64,000 nt of DNA from Paramecium sonneborni (GCA_905182985.1 CAJJDN010000128.1:54413-118412), one strand, 5' to 3'; numbered from the stretch's first letter, positions 40,753 to 54,680 are shown. Numbers and translations are program-made. The notes: a model not told the origin generated them from the letters alone.

Positions 40753-42657
40753 TCACTAAAATTCATTATATCCAAAAACTTAGCTAGATTACCATGGATT
40801 GATGCACAAACTTCCATGAGACCCGTTTTAGATAATAATCATGACAATTATCAAAATTAAAAATGCTAAACTTAACCAAAATGCCCATGAAATCCAACAA
40901 CCAATAGTTGAATATTAAGAATTAGCAAAATTGTGTATTTTCTCTATAGACTAAATTATAATCAATAAAAAATTACATTATTGATTCCTTTATCATTAAA
41001 GCACTCATTTTCCAAATATGACTCGAATTTTGAATCAACATTAATCAAACCATTCTATATAATTATTGAAAAATAATTACATTTCCACTTATGTTGTAGA
41101 AATAAAGTGATCCAAATGCGATACACAAAATAGCCACTATGACTGCAATAAGAATAAATATTTTAGGTTATTTGATTTGTGATACATTCAATGATTAAAA
41201 GTTCTAAATATTAAATAGATTTATACTCTGCTTTTAATTAAATAAAGATAAACAAATAAAACAAGTCCAATTACACAAATCCAAAATATAATAATACTAA
41301 ACCATTTTCTATACAAATAAATGTCTTAACTATCTTCAACTAGTTAATTAACATCAGCAGCTGAAAATGAACTGCATTCAGCAGATGGATTAACAGCAAT
41401 TCTTTTGATAGCTTCTAAAGTATATGAATCAGAACCAACTTCATATGATAGATATTTTGGAATAGAATGAAGAGTTGATAGAATTCCATTTTCCTCATGT
41501 ATCTTTTTTGCTTATTAAGTATCAATTTTAACAACTTCATTTTTAAAGTTACCAAAATTATCACAACCAGTAGCTGGTTTCTTTAATAAAGGATAAGATT
41601 ATTCTGATTCAAAAGTTGATGTTGTAACATCATTAAAACAAGGAGCTGAATTCTAACTTGTTTCTGCATCTCCTGGAATAATTGCAAATGCTACAATAGG
41701 ATTTCCTTCATAAGATTTTCTGTACCATTTATCACCAATTTTGACAACTTAAGTATTGATTGAAGTAGGATTTGGATCTGCTGTTGGATCCTCATTTAAT
41801 AATGTTAAGTCTGACAATGGACAATTCCTTGCAGGATTTCCATCAGTTGGAACACAAATATTACCACATTATTTAAATCCAACACTACATTCACTTCCAT
41901 TCCATTTAGTCCAACCGAGAGTCAATTTCTAACAAACTCTTCCTCCATTCCAAATTTAAAATTATCGAGGACTTTAACCGTCTATTGAATTACATCCACT
42001 TCTAGCCCAACAAAATCCTTGTTTTTTGATTTCTTAATCACAAATACATCCAGAATCAATTCCTGGCCATTCTCCTAATGTTGTTATTGTAAATCCCTCT
42101 GGACATAGTTCTGTCTCTGATTTATGTTAGAAATGACTATGCATACTAGATGGTCTTGGAGGATGAGGTGATACTATATCAGCAATTGGAGTCAATGCTT
42201 AATTGTGGCTCAATGATTATAATACATTATTTATTGGTGCTTAATTAAAATCTCTTTCTTTTTAAGCTATTATCATGCCCATAAATCCTAATATTGCCAC
42301 CAAGAATAAAATTGGAATAAAATATACACACCAATCAATACAATAAGAACCTTTACTCTTTATTGTAATTTCTTATTATTATTATATTACTGGATTTTAT
42401 TATATTTAAGATGATTAAACTTAACCTGTTGTTATAACTTTGTGTTCATACACTGTTTATAAACCTTATTAAGGTGTTTAATAAATGTAATTACTTTGAG
42501 GTTGTTATTAATAACCTAAAGAACCTTAAGGATTTGTCTTTGGTGGACTTCTTTAAGCATATGGATCAACTCCTTAGTATTAAGGAGGGAAAACTTATTA
42601 TTATTGTTATTAAGCTCCAAACATTGTTGGCTGTTGCTAATTTCTATTGTCAAACAT
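40753..42657 (-). CDS. four-helix membrane protein with Cys-rich extracellular domain
   Basis: A 609-residue protein with three introns: 41204-41226, 41055-41080 and 40951-40976. The N-terminal 130 residues are Q/P/Y/N-rich and probably cytosolic (MFDNRNQQQPTMFG...). The first membrane helix (WCVYFIPILFLVAILGFMGM) leads to a lumenal or extracellular domain of about 270 residues with about 14 cysteines (CPEGFTITTLGEW, GCICDQEIKKQGFCWARSGC, GFKQCGNICVP). A second helix (WFSIIIFWICVIGLVLFVYL), a third (IFILIAVIVAILCIAFGSLY) and a fourth (CWISWAFWLSLAFLILIIVM) follow. The last two flank a loop with NISGN and NECFND. I do not recognise the family; a ciliate cell-surface or trafficking protein is possible. 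Confidence 0.6.
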
Positions 42658-42771
42658 TAAATAAAATTTATTTTTGAATAATAAAATTTAATATCCCCCA
42701 TTTCCGATGTTATCTTGGATCTTTAAAGAAAAAAATATTTATAAACTTTTAATTAGAACTAAAAATATTAT

Positions 42772-43582
42772 TCATTCTTTTCGTAAAGAATTTCCAAATA
42801 ACAATTTTTTTGATTAATTCATATAGTATCTTCTTTATGATCTTGTACTTTCTACAAAACTTGTCATCTTATTAGGAGACATTGATGATTTTTAAGGTGT
42901 TTCAAACTCACTAAAATCATCATATTATAAATTCTTTGTCGTCATCAAATCATTAAATTCTTTCATTAATCCTTACATTATTGCACGTAATTTTTATAAG
43001 TATTTTTATTTTTTTTATTTTATTTTTTATTTCTCATCTGCAAATATCTCAGATGCTTTTGAATAATTATTCTAAATTTTAGAAGATTCTTAATAAAACT
43101 TTACTAATTCATTTAATTCCTCTTAACTTATTGAAAGTATATCATTAACATTTTTCATTTAATCTAATTCATTATTTTTACTCTATTGCAAAGCATTATA
43201 GCTTTCTTATAATTTTTCATTTTCACCATCTAATAAATTTTTCAAATCACTTTTTATATTAGTAAACCTATAAGTAATACAAGAAAGACAATTCTCTAAT
43301 TCATTCTCAATTTATTTCTCTAAGTCTTATTAAATTGCATTTGTAATAGGTTAAAATTCAATCTAATTAAAAGACTCCAATTATTATTTCACCTAATCAT
43401 GAAATTATTCAACATTCTTTCTTTAATGAGTAACATGATCTTCCAAAAAACAATCAGCACAACCTTTTCACATTAAGTATAATACCAATCTTCTATTATG
43501 TTTAACATATTGGATCTACACAAATATATTTGATTCTCTAAGAATCATGGTTAGGATTTTAACAATTGATCATTGAATTCAT
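42772..43582 (-). CDS. B-box-like zinc-binding coiled-coil protein
   Basis: A 262-residue protein with one intron, 43464-43485 (22 nt, ending AAG). It begins MNSMINCQNPNHDSQRI and has a B-box-like arrangement (CVDPIC ... CADCFLEDHVTH), then a coiled coil rich in E, N, Q and L, and a basic, S/R-rich tail. The intron joins the two halves of the zinc cluster, so its odd AAG end is supported by the motif it restores. The arrangement is similar to the gene at 12374-13503. The function is unknown; a scaffold or ligase-adaptor role is only a guess. Confidence 0.65.
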
Positions 43583-43774
43583 TAATTTTATTAACAAGAA
43601 AGCGCGAAAGAATTTGCGGTAATTATTAATTTTTGTTTTTCACTCAAATACTATTTTCATTTTAATATTGTATATATATTTGATTTGTCAACTCCTTATC
43701 AAAAAAGAAATCAACTCTTTACCATTATATTTATATTATTTAAATTAATTAATGAGATAAAATAAACTTTGTTT

Positions 43775-44873
43775 TCACAATTAAACAGTACTAAATGTAA
43801 ATGATCCCAAATTTCTTATGGATTAATTTGACATTAAAATCTCATCCTGAATTTCATTTTCATCACTTAACTTATATTCCTCTTAACTCCCTTTTCTCAT
43901 ATGCTTGATATTTGGAAATGGAATATCTATCTTCTTTTTATATACTAAATGATTAAGAACCTTTAATTTTGATATAAAAAATAAAAATTCTTATAACAAA
44001 CTATTTGATAACAAACATTATTCAGGTTATTATAATCCAATCTATTTCCAAAACTTTTTTAATTATTCATATTGCTTGTTACTTTCACAAAATATTTCAT
44101 ATAGATTTAAAGCATAACATCTTCCCAAAGTAGCATAAGAATCTAATATCTTAGTAATCTCTTAACAAATAAATGAATGAAATTTTAGCAAATCTATATA
44201 TATAACTTTTTGTATTTCAATATAGTCTTTATTGTACGTTAATAACTGAATTGCATAATTCATAATGTTTTAGATTTTATAAATCCAAGTACACATAAGT
44301 TTATGATCCATCTCATATTTAGCTTAATAAGGATAATTATTTAAGGAGATGGCATAATATAAATCAATGTTCTTGGAAATGAGTTATAAATAAAAATAAC
44401 ACTGTTAAACATACATAAACTAAGAGCTTGGTGTTTAAGAAGGTATTTCATTTTATTAAACAACCAATGAATTTTATTAACATTTCTTAATCTAATCCGT
44501 TATTCCATTCAAAATTCCAATGTTTTATAACCAAGGCATCTTAGCACTCCTTATTTCGTTAGATATATATAAGCTAAGTTCCTCTTTTAATAATAATTAA
44601 TGAAGTATGGTTAATAAATGAATCACTTGTTTTGGTTCAAAATCAAATGTGATAGTTTTTAAGAACTCAAACAAATTCAATATATGGACTAATAAATGAT
44701 GATTCAAATTTACATTCACTTTTTATTAAATACTGGGCAAGTATTTCAATGGATTCTTGAAGGTTAAATTCATTATTAGGTTTTAGCACACTACCTAAAA
44801 CTTACAGGAATTAATCTCTTTAACTCAATTATTGTGGATATTGCTTTTTTGTGAATCTTGAGAAAAAAGACAT
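43775..44873 (-). CDS. ANTH-domain (AP180/CALM-like) endocytic protein
   Basis: A 357-residue protein with one intron, 44689-44713 (25 nt). It starts MSFFSRFTKKQYPQQLSQRD. The helical succession QVLGSVLKPNNEFNLQESIE, FEFLKTITFDFEPKQVIHLL, HQLLLKEELSLYIS, RSAKMPWLQNIGILNG, then DYIEIQKVIYIDLLKFHSFI and ALNLYEIFCESNKQYEQLKKFWKQ follows the pattern of ANTH domains, which bind phosphoinositides and help build clathrin coats. The C-terminal 80 residues are K/E/S-rich with no clear clathrin box. The identification rests on pattern rather than exact motifs, so it is moderate. Confidence 0.5.
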
Positions 44874-45156
44874 TTATAACACTTTTCAATAAGTCAAATA
44901 AAAATATGAAGTTTATAAAGTTTTAATTATCCATTAATTCTATGGTAAGGTTAAATTACTTTAAAATAACAAATCTAATTCCACTCTATGAATTCTAAAT
45001 TTGTATTAGAATCTTCAACAATAAAGAAACTAACAATTGAATTAAATTTAATCTTCAATTAAAAGCTCTGGATTAAGAATTTAAATATTCAATCATTTCA
45101 AGAAAATAAATATATATATGGAATTTATTTATTTTTTAATGTATTATGTTAATGTA
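44874..45156. other. short intergenic region
   Basis: It is AT-rich and no gene is visible. It holds the 5' flank of the ANTH-like gene and the 3' flank of the ribosomal protein gene. Confidence 0.4.
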
Positions 45157-45785
45157 TCAATAGACATTTCCTTCAAAGGTTTATTTGAACCATTCAATAG
45201 CTTCCTTTTTGCTAACTCTCTAAGCAGTTCCAAGTCTTGCATTTCTTGACTTTCTTTAAGCAACTCTTAAACCTGGTCTTGATAAGACAACATAGAAATC
45301 CATACCAAAAATACCTACGCAATATTTTAATTATTAATACCTGTATATGGGTCATATTTCAATCCCAAATCAATATGTTCTTAAATACCAAAACCAAAGT
45401 TTCCTGAGTCAGAGAAATTTCTCTTTTTTAATTCCATTTCCTTAACTCTTAATCCTCTAAATAAGATGTCTTTAGCTTAATCACCTCTAATTGTGCAAAA
45501 CACTGAAATCTTTTCGTTTCTTCTAATACCGAAAGATCTGACTGTGTATCGTGCCTTACCAAATACAGGCTTTTATCCTGTTAAATCCTCTAAAACTTTA
45601 GCAGCTTTAGTCAATTTATCACCAGACTCACCAGCACAAATGTGAACCATTAATTTTTCAATTCTAATCTTTCTCATCACATTCTCTTTTGTTTCTTATG
45701 GTTTGACAACTTTAGCTGGACCTTAAGTCTTTGCTTCTGGCTTTGCTTATTATCCTTTTCCACCTTTTGCTTATTGTTAAGACAT
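45157..45785 (-). CDS. RPL11: 60S ribosomal protein uL5 (RPL11)
   Basis: A 200-residue protein with one intron, 45315-45340 (26 nt). The core is unmistakable: [91 protein letters not shown]. It binds 5S rRNA in the large cytosolic subunit. Compared with typical RPL11 (about 175-178 residues) it has an N-terminal K/Q/A-rich extension of about 30 residues (MSQQQAKGGKGQQ...). Codon use is the most conservative of the window, as expected for a highly expressed gene. Confidence 0.93.
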
Positions 45786-46123
45786 CTCAAATTTAATTAA
45801 AAAAATCTTTATTTTTTAAATCACACATTTAATATTTTGTATGCTTATTATTTATTTCTATCTTCTTGATAAATTGAAAAAGAAATATAATCATTAACAA
45901 TTAATCTAGATAATTTTATATATTTTTGCATGTTTTAAACAAAAGAGCTTAAACTATTAAAATTCACTATCAAAAATAAAAGAACAAAAATTCAAAAAAA
46001 AATAAATATCGAATAAATTAACAAAAGAAAATTTTCAAAATTATATTTATATAATTTATTTTTGATTTCTCTTCATAAATATAAAACTATTCCTATTTAT
46101 TAATACTGTATAATACATTAAAA
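45786..46123. other. intergenic region upstream of RPL11
   Basis: It is AT-rich with no frame of interest. It probably contains the RPL11 promoter; no motif stands out. Confidence 0.35.
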
Positions 46124-47370
46124 ATGGGGAATGTCTTAGCTATTATCAGCTCTCATAAGTATTATCCTTTACTACTAATTTAAATGATTAAATTCATTTT
46201 TGAAAATCATCTAGTCCTCAGTCATTAGGCAAAATACAAATTCGAAGATTAAAGAAAACACATCGACAAGACTATTTTCTTGTGTAAATCTAATGAATAA
46301 ATCCATACTAGAAATATTTATAGTTCTGATTCTACATTATTAAAAATATATTAAAAAAGATGTTCATTGTAGCATTCTAATTTATTATAATATTATGCAA
46401 GCATACAAAGATAACCTACATTTTGTGGAAGCTTAGAAACCTAAAACTTTTTCTTTGAATATGTTCCATAAACTTTATCAAAAGTTTGAGATAAAAGAGA
46501 GAGACCATTTTTAGAAATTGATATTTGGAAAGGAAAATTATATTGAATAAATTAAAGTATAAGAATAAATGGTAGATATTTCATATCACTTGGAGGATAA
46601 CTAATATTTTAATGACAACATAAATTTGAAAAATATTTTTGTTAAAGAAAATAACACAATAAAAATTTTAGATTAATTAAATTAATAACTAACTGACTAC
46701 TTATTAAAATCAGATTTTTATGATTTGGTTGAATCCATCGTTGAGCTTATGACAAAAAACAGTAAATAATTATTATTATATTTTAGAATTAAATAAAGAT
46801 ATAAACAACTCTAAAATCTTTAAGGAATTAATATTCAACATAATTATTAACTGCAGTATTAAATAATCATCCTGAAACAGGCCTAATTTTAAAGAATTAG
46901 AGGAGTCTATTAAAAATAGAGAATTATAGCAGAAAGTTAAAAAAAAAAATTTCCTTTGTTTTGTTTTAAAGTACTTCAAAACTCTAATTAATGTAAAAAC
47001 CCCAAAAGCATAAGTGTCATCTTATAATCAATAAAAACTCAATTCTGAAATTAATTTCCCTTAATTTTAAGTTTAGTTCAACACAAATAAAATGAGTAAT
47101 TCAAATTAAGAATTTGAATAATTAGATGTTTGTAATACTTATTAAAAAAACATATAAGAAAAATTACAAAACCCTAAAAAATTCAATATGAACGGTTAAA
47201 CAAAAGTTATTTATTATGTTTCATTTTCGGATACGTTTAGAAGAAATCAAAATTTATTTGCAAAATAATTATGCTGTTAAAATAAAAATCAATAAAAAAT
47301 AATATTATTGCTTAGTAAAAAATATTTTAATTTAAGCTACTTTTACAGAATAAGATCTAAATTTGTTTTA
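46124..47370 (+). pseudogene. possible decayed kinase-like gene
   Basis: From ATG at 46124 a frame of about 120 codons reads like protein (MGNVLAIISSHKYYPLLL, then KIYQKRCSLQHSNLLQYYAS, FFFEYVPQTLSKV) with the feel of an N-lobe of a kinase-like domain; MGN could be a myristoylation site. It stops at TGA near 46490. The same phase then resumes for another 18 codons, and further coding-like pieces occur in other phases (about 46775-46870 and 47020-47370). No catalytic motifs are visible. I read it as a decayed gene, with exon boundaries too damaged to reconstruct. Confidence 0.35.
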
Positions 47371-48524
47371 TGTTGATATTTATACATTTTTGTGTCTATA
47401 TAGTTTGAAAAGAAAAATCTTGCGATTGAATGAAATATCTTTGAATTTTTATAGATTCTTTTGATTTGTAACTTCTCATTAATAAATAATAACATTTACT
47501 TGCATATTAATAATTTGATAATTTTCCAAATGGAGAATATATATTCCAAATTTAAAATGAAATTTTCAGAAAATTCACTGCGAAAATCCTAAAACCCAAA
47601 CCAATTCTTTAAAAATTTCCTTAAATAGATAATAAGTTTCATAATAGTGGAGTACTTCAATTCATAGTAAAATTTAATTAAATAAATTAATATTTTTGAT
47701 TATAATTAAAATATAATGTTTATTTAATCCAGATAATTTTTCATTATTTTAAAATTTTTTCAATTTCGAAAGAATTGCTCTATAATAGTTAAAAATGATT
47801 GTTCAAGTCATTTTCTTTCATTTACTTGAATTCAAATCTAAGAAATCTAAAATTTCTATAGAGTCAATACTTCCTAATTTGAAATGTAAATAATGATCGC
47901 TAAATGGAAATAAAGCTTGAATGATTCAAGATTCCTCTTTTTTTTTAGCTTTCTCTATGTTTTCCAAGATTTTCATCTATATCTAAAAATAGTAGTAATA
48001 CAAATATAAAAAGAAATTTGGATTTGATTGTATAATTTATTTGAATAATAGCATAATTTTATAGAGTAAGATGAAAATTATCTCTTTTGAAATGAAATAC
48101 GATAGAAGAGGCCATTTAATTTCACATGAAATCAAAATGAATATTTAGCATTATATTATAAAACAAAAATCTTAATTAAATAAAATATATATATCAAACA
48201 ATTCATGCAATAATACCTAAAGGATTTATTTCATTTAAGACTAGCAGAGTTATTAGACCATTTATACTTTCATGACACAAAGTCTTCGATAAACATTGTA
48301 ATAGTGGCGATATTTTTGACATAAAAATTAAATCTCGTATTTTGGCCATCAAATTACCATAGAGAAAATTCAGATGTATATATAATGATATTTCTTAGGA
48401 GGTCTACTTAAATATTTGCGGATAACTTTTCTCGTGGATCACATTTTAAAAACCACTAGAAATAATAAACTCAAACTAATTAAACATTATTATTAGTATT
48501 ATATACACATTTTTGCATATTACT
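47371..48524. other. gene-poor stretch
   Basis: No gene is identified. An open plus-strand phase reaches back from 48525 to about 48275 in frame with the large membrane protein, but it has no ATG and could be chance. Confidence 0.35.
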
Positions 48525-51500
48525 ATGCTTGCAGTTTTCACCTTTTCTCTTTATAACTTGAAAATAATTTCAAAATTGTTTACAATATATATTTCATACT
48601 TTTAGTTGATAATCTTATATCATACTGAAATGCATCACTTAAATTAATAATTTGATTTATCATTAACAATAATAATTTGTATACCGCCTTACATTAACTA
48701 TTTAATTATTGTATATTGTTCTCGTAACTACTTTATCATTTCATAATAACATATGCTTAGGAGATACTCTTTATATAATTATTTTATGGTACTTGCCGAT
48801 TTTTTATATTTTATAACATTTTCTCAATTTAATTCTGACTATGTTTCCAAATATTCATTATTACTATTATCAGTTGTTTATTTTATAGATGCAATTCTAA
48901 TGTAACCTTATTGTATAAAGATCAATGTATTTATTCTCTTAATATTATAGTTGTTTTATATTGGAGCAACAGGAGTTCTTCTAGTATCAGTTATAATAAA
49001 AATAGTTCTTTGGGAAAAGTCTTTATATACTCAATTTTATGGGATAGTGATATTAGTTCCTCTTTGTTCATATATCTTTATGTAAATTTATTTAATAATA
49101 TCGGATGATATATTTTAATAAAAGCTTTCAATATCTTTAATATTATATTTAGGTGAAATAATTAACCACTACAATTAAGTTTCAATTTAAAAGGGTGTTG
49201 GAGATTATATTATAAAAAGATTTTTAGATGTAAACGAATTAAATGCTTTTAATATATTTTAATTGTTAGATCTTTATATAAGAAATGATGATAAAAATGC
49301 TAATGATGAAGAATTATAATTATATCGAATCCTTTTGAAGCATGAAATTCACGGAACTTATCTTTAGAGTCTTTTAGAAACAAAAAGGAATTTAATGAAA
49401 AATAAAAGTCATTCAATATTTTTTAAAACTATAGGTTTTTTAATTAGTAAAAAATATGATTAACAAATTAAAGATTTATATTCTGGAGAATAAAAATCAT
49501 CTTAACATTATCATTATTAAATTATTAAAATCAAAGAGGCAGATAATCTATTCTAAAATAATATCAATTTATTTTTCAATTTGATAGAGTAAAAAGTTTG
49601 GATTTGGGATTAATTATAAAAAGGATATGAAAATATTGAGAATTGTGTAAATGACATAAAATAAATGTACTAGATTCTTATAAAATTAAAATCATAATTA
49701 GTTTCAATAATATCAAATGATGAGATAGAATCGATTCTAAAATTATCAACTTTAAAAAGACTTAATTTTGTAGAGTTAAGATATTTATCACTTTTCTTTT
49801 CATATATTTCAAATGATTATTAATAAACAAAAGCTATTGAAACTCATATTGAAGATTTAATTAAATAAGAAAATAATTATTCAAATTCAACATTTTTGAA
49901 TTCAAAGATTATGAATAATGATCTTATCATAATTAGTTCAAGTATCTTAGAATAAACAGGATAAATAATTAAATCAAATACTGAAGAAATTAGTAGATTT
50001 TTTGGATATGAAGAAACAATAAAAAAACAAAATTTAACAACAATTAACTTATTTATGCCATAATTTATTAGTCAAGATCATGATATTTTTGTTTAAAAAT
50101 TTATAAATAAAGGTAATTCTAATTTATACAATAAAGGAAAATAAGTCTTTTGTAAAGATTAAGAAGGTTTTATATTTCCAATTATTTTAAGTTTTTTACA
50201 CATAAATGAAAAATCAGAAGATTTTGTATTAACAAGTGCATTACAAAAAGTGCAATCGAATTAAGATTATATTCTTTTTGATTGGAATGGAAAAATTTTA
50301 GGAATTTCTAAATATGTCTATTAGCTGTTAATAAATAATCATAGTAATACTAATTATAGTACAACTTAATCAATGTTTTCATAAGTGGATTTATCTATTT
50401 ATGAATGTTACATATAATTTTGGATCCCTAATATAATTTCTCTAATTCAAAAATAAACACTTGATCATGAATAATTTAATAAAGTTATGATTGAAATATC
50501 ATTACAAACTAACTTTCTGTAATATTTACAATTTTTTAAGTAATATCGATAAATTAATCCTAATTTTTGTAGAGATGCTTATTATTTTGAAGAATTCTTA
50601 TAATATATTGATGAAGAAATACCCAAAAATTCAGCTTTGAATATAAAAATCTAATTTGAAATTTTTATATAATCTCATAATTTACCTACAGATTAGTTAT
50701 ATTATATTTGCAGTATGTCTAAATAACAAAAAGAAGTCTAATCTATGGTTAGTTTTGACAAGACAGCATTAACTTAATAAATTCAATTTCCTATTAGTTT
50801 AACATCTCCAAAATTTATAACAGAAATAGAAAAAATAAATGATGATTTCTCATAGACTAAGAGAATGTTAGAAAAATAAATTTTATTAATTAAACATGGA
50901 TAAAAAGATAAAAGTGAAGAACTAATCTTTTCCAAAATTGAGAGTTAATTGGCTATAAATAAAGTAAATAAAAGCATTGAAAAATTAAAAAAAAATGAAA
51001 TATAAGAATTTGATGATTAAAAAATTTCATAATCAAGTCGTTAGTCAAGAAATTCTAACTTTTAAGTTTAAGATTAAATAAGATAGTTATAAAATAATCA
51101 TAGATTTTGTTTTTCAATTAAAAAAATTTGGATTATCACCATATTCTTTTATGTTATAATGTATTTTTTAGTCTTTTTAATGTTAAGGATTTTATCATAG
51201 TAATTATAATTATTAGAATATGATATTGAATTGGTTAGGATTCCTGATAAATTCAATCGTTTATATTGTTCATTTGTTACTATTGGATAAATGGATTTAG
51301 AAAGATCACTTTTGGGTAAAGAATATGGAAAATACCTTAATTATAGAATTGTCAATCATGGAAAAATTATAAGAGTTGAAATGGAAGAAATGATGATTAC
51401 TTTAAAAAACAAATTCTCAATTTTAGAAAATGAATAAAGACTATCAAATTTAACTGTTAGATTACTTAATCAATTTACTTATTTTGAAACTGAATTTACA

Positions 51501-53043
51501 ATGATATAATTTGATATGATTGCCGATTCTTATACTCAACAAATATATCAGTACATAAGTTAAGTAATAATTTATTCATAATCTAATCACTTTTCTATTA
51601 TTGATCAATACTTCAAACTTTAATTTTTAAAAGCAAATCTGGCTAACTAAATATCTGCTTCGTAAAATTTAATTAATGAAATTATAGTTGAAATTTAAAA
51701 TTCTTAATAGATGACTAGAATTATACTATTTATTTTATTGAGTTTCTAGCTTACTTTTTTAGTCGGGTGCATTCTTTGTATAGTACATTTATGGAAATAA
51801 CCTTTTGGAATTGTTTTATTGTAAATCTAATTGTTAAGTTAATTATCTGATAAATAAATTAAAACTAGTATAAGTGTTGCTAAATAAGCAAAATAAATTA
51901 TCAATCATTCATATATGTGGAAAAGAACTAATTATCTGAATTAATATTATAATAAAACTTAAAATAGGGAACCATAAGATATTTTTATCAATATTTAAAA
52001 TAATTTAAAAAATAATAAAGTTAAAAATATAAGAATGATTGATTATAAATTTAATCATTTAGGTATTTATCTGAAAAATTTACTTTATTTTCTACTATTA
52101 TTAAGTTTTATATTATCAAGTTTCTTTTATATGAAAAAGGGAATAGATACAAGTTAATCAGAAATTCAATTAACAATATAGTATGTTTAATTTAAATAAG
52201 ATTTAGATTCTTTAATGATTTTAAGTTAATTATTAAAAACTAATTCAGTTTTATCTGAGAGAGTTAGAGAATTAGGTTTTTTAGACTAAAACCCTTAACT
52301 TTTAGATCCAAATAAATATTTTAATATTTTGGAATAAGAATTATTACAAAAATTTTATCAAAAGCAATAATTGGCTTAAAGTGTCAATTAAATAATTTAT
52401 CAGGATATAGTTAATTCTAAAAAAATATCTTAAACTGATAAAGAAACATTATAAACTTTATACTAAGATGATTTATGCTCTGTAATTGCTGATTAACTTC
52501 CATTCTGTAATTTTGATAATAACTAATTTATAAATTTTCCAGATTATCCTATGCCAAGAAAAGAAGATAATAATAGAGAGATTTTTAGGGATGGAATCAA
52601 TGGGATTTTTTAAAGGTAAAATTAATTTAATACATAGATTGACAGCCATTTTTAATTCTTATTACGAATTAGAATTGTAAGGCAAAAAAAATAAAAATGA
52701 AACTGAAACATACTATTTCTTAAAAACCCCTGAGTTTTAGCTCTATATTTTAGAGTACTTTTTTGATGTTAACAAGGCTGTTGTTAAATTTTTTTCAACA
52801 ATTTTAGAATCCACAACTAAAATACTGTAAGCTGATTATGAAAATTCTTTATTTTTTTATTTGGCCTTTGGAATATCAGTTTTAATTGTATAAGGTACTT
52901 TACTAATATACAATTTATCATAATTATAAGAATTAGTATCAGCTTGTAAATTTGCGTTTATATTGATGCCAATTGAATGTTTAAATGAAACAAAATGTTT
53001 AGCTATAATCAAATAAATTGTAAAATAGTATGATCAAAGATGA
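48525..53043 (+). CDS. very large multi-pass membrane protein with PAS-like central region
   Basis: A 1498-residue protein with one recognised intron, 52616-52637 (22 nt). Residues about 1-220 contain several membrane helices (for example SVVYFIDAILM, VFILLILQLFYIGATGVLLV). A cytosolic middle follows (KRFLDVNELNAFNIFQLLDL; TKRNLMKNKSHSIFFKTIGF), with a PAS-like block (GQIIKSNTEEISRFFGYEET, then FMPQFISQDHDIFVQKF) and coiled-coil linkers. The C-terminal third alternates membrane helices (WIITIFFYVIMYFLVFLMLR, LFILLSFQLTFLVGCILCIV, LYFLLLLSFILSSFFYM, FFYLAFGISVLIVQGTLL) with large loops. The pattern matches the ciliate-expanded family related to Dictyostelium tiny-macrocyst proteins (TmcB-type). 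The function is unknown; a sensor is often assumed. Confidence 0.6.
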
Positions 53044-53716
53044 GGTAAAAAATGTGATTTATAATATATTTATATATTAAGAATACTTTAAATTAATATA
53101 TTTAATATTTTTATAAATTTTAATGCAAATAACTAATAAATAATGTAGAATATATATACATTACTTTAATAGTTAATATTCTTTTCCATATATTCTATAA
53201 TCTTTACTTGAAGTAAAATAAAATAAAGATGACAACAAACAAAAATTATGATAATAAATAATCTTTTCCTCATATTTACGCATTTTATTAATTAAAATTA
53301 TATTTAATAGATAAACTCATGTCTTACAGAATAAACATTTTTTTGTTTAGATTTTTTTATAACAATCTTATTCTCTTTCTTTTTTTGTATATACATACTT
53401 AAGTAAAAATAATTAATTCATCATATTTATAAGACTATGATTTAAGCACTATGATATAAATAAAACTCTAAGAGGTGAATGTAAAATTAATAAGAACGTT
53501 AATAGAATGGCAAATTTTGAATATTTCAGATTTGGAATTTAGATATAATAGATTAAATTTAAAGAGATATAATTCTTTCTAGAAGTTATTATTATGAAAA
53601 TTAGAATAAAAAGTAAATTTAGATTAAATAAATAAAAAAAGGAATAAAAAGAGTGGTATAATTAAATGAGAAATTGAGTATTGAATAATAAATGAAGTTT
53701 ATTTTAATAAATGATT
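53044..53716. other. intergenic region between convergent genes
   Basis: This 673-bp gap between two stop codons is unusually long for convergent genes here. It is strongly AT-rich and shows no coding frame or RNA gene that I can support. Confidence 0.4.
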
Positions 53717-54575
53717 TCATCCAGAAAATAGAGTAGCACTTCTTATTTTATTGCTAACTTTACAAACTGCTTCAAAATGAGTTTAGGTTTTTTTATGTTT
53801 AATATCTAAATCTGTAATATCATTTTCTTTTTTAACAACATTGCCTTCACTTAAAGTATCTTCATCGATTGCTTCCTGTTAAATTTCTAAAGTCTTTTAA
53901 GTTTCTGTGAATAATGTTGCTCCGATATTATTTTCATATTAATGAAGATGTTATGCAATTGGTCTTAAATCTTTTTTCTTTGATAAGAATTTAAGGAAAG
54001 GAATTAATCTTAAAAGACAATCATCATCTTCTGAATCAAGATAAGATGGTATAAGTAATCCATTTTCTTGGCATCTATCAAAGGCATTAGGATTATTCTA
54101 ATATTGATGTTAAGTTTACATCTATAAAAATAACATCTTCCATAGGTCTATCTAGTAAAGATAAATCTTTAAAACAAACTCCATTAATAAATTGACAACT
54201 TCCTCTAGCATAATAATCTGAAATTAAGCTATCTTTGTCAATATAAGCCAAAACCTTTTCACAATAAACTTCGTAACCTGCAGTAAAGATTATCAATTCG
54301 TAATCTCTACTAGCTTCTAATAAGAATTAATTTAAATATGGTCGAGTTCTTAAATATATTTTATATTCTTATCCTTTGTGTATTACTTTTAGAAGGGCTT
54401 CATGCTAAAAATTATTATTTTCCTTAAACTCACAATGAACTAAAGTTTCATCTAAATCTAAAACAAGCACCTTTTTTTTTGAATGCATTTTAGGTGTTTA
54501 TGCTGGAATGTAATTTTTAGAAAACTTGCCTTTAAAGTGCTCATAGCAATTTTTGAAAATAGCTATAATACTCAT
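53717..54575 (-). CDS. SCP-type (NLI-interacting) CTD-like phosphatase
   Basis: A 278-residue protein with one intron, 54098-54119 (22 nt). The HAD-family catalytic motif DLDETLVHCEF is present (nucleophile and second aspartate of DxDxT), followed by YLRTRPYLNQFLLEAS, IIFTAGYEVYCEKVL, the block FKDLSLLDRPMEDVIFIDNNP, and DCLLRLIPFLKFL. This is the FCP1/SCP domain, which removes phosphate from serine residues such as those of RNA polymerase II CTD. The tail beyond residue 220 is charged and probably disordered. All catalytic residues are there, so activity is likely; the substrate is inferred. Confidence 0.9.
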
Positions 54576-54680
54576 TTTATTATATAATTAAGTATTAAAT
54601 AAAAAAAGTTTTATTATATGTTTCATTTAATTAGATATTAAATTACATAATCAAATATTAAAAAAATATGAAATACATAA

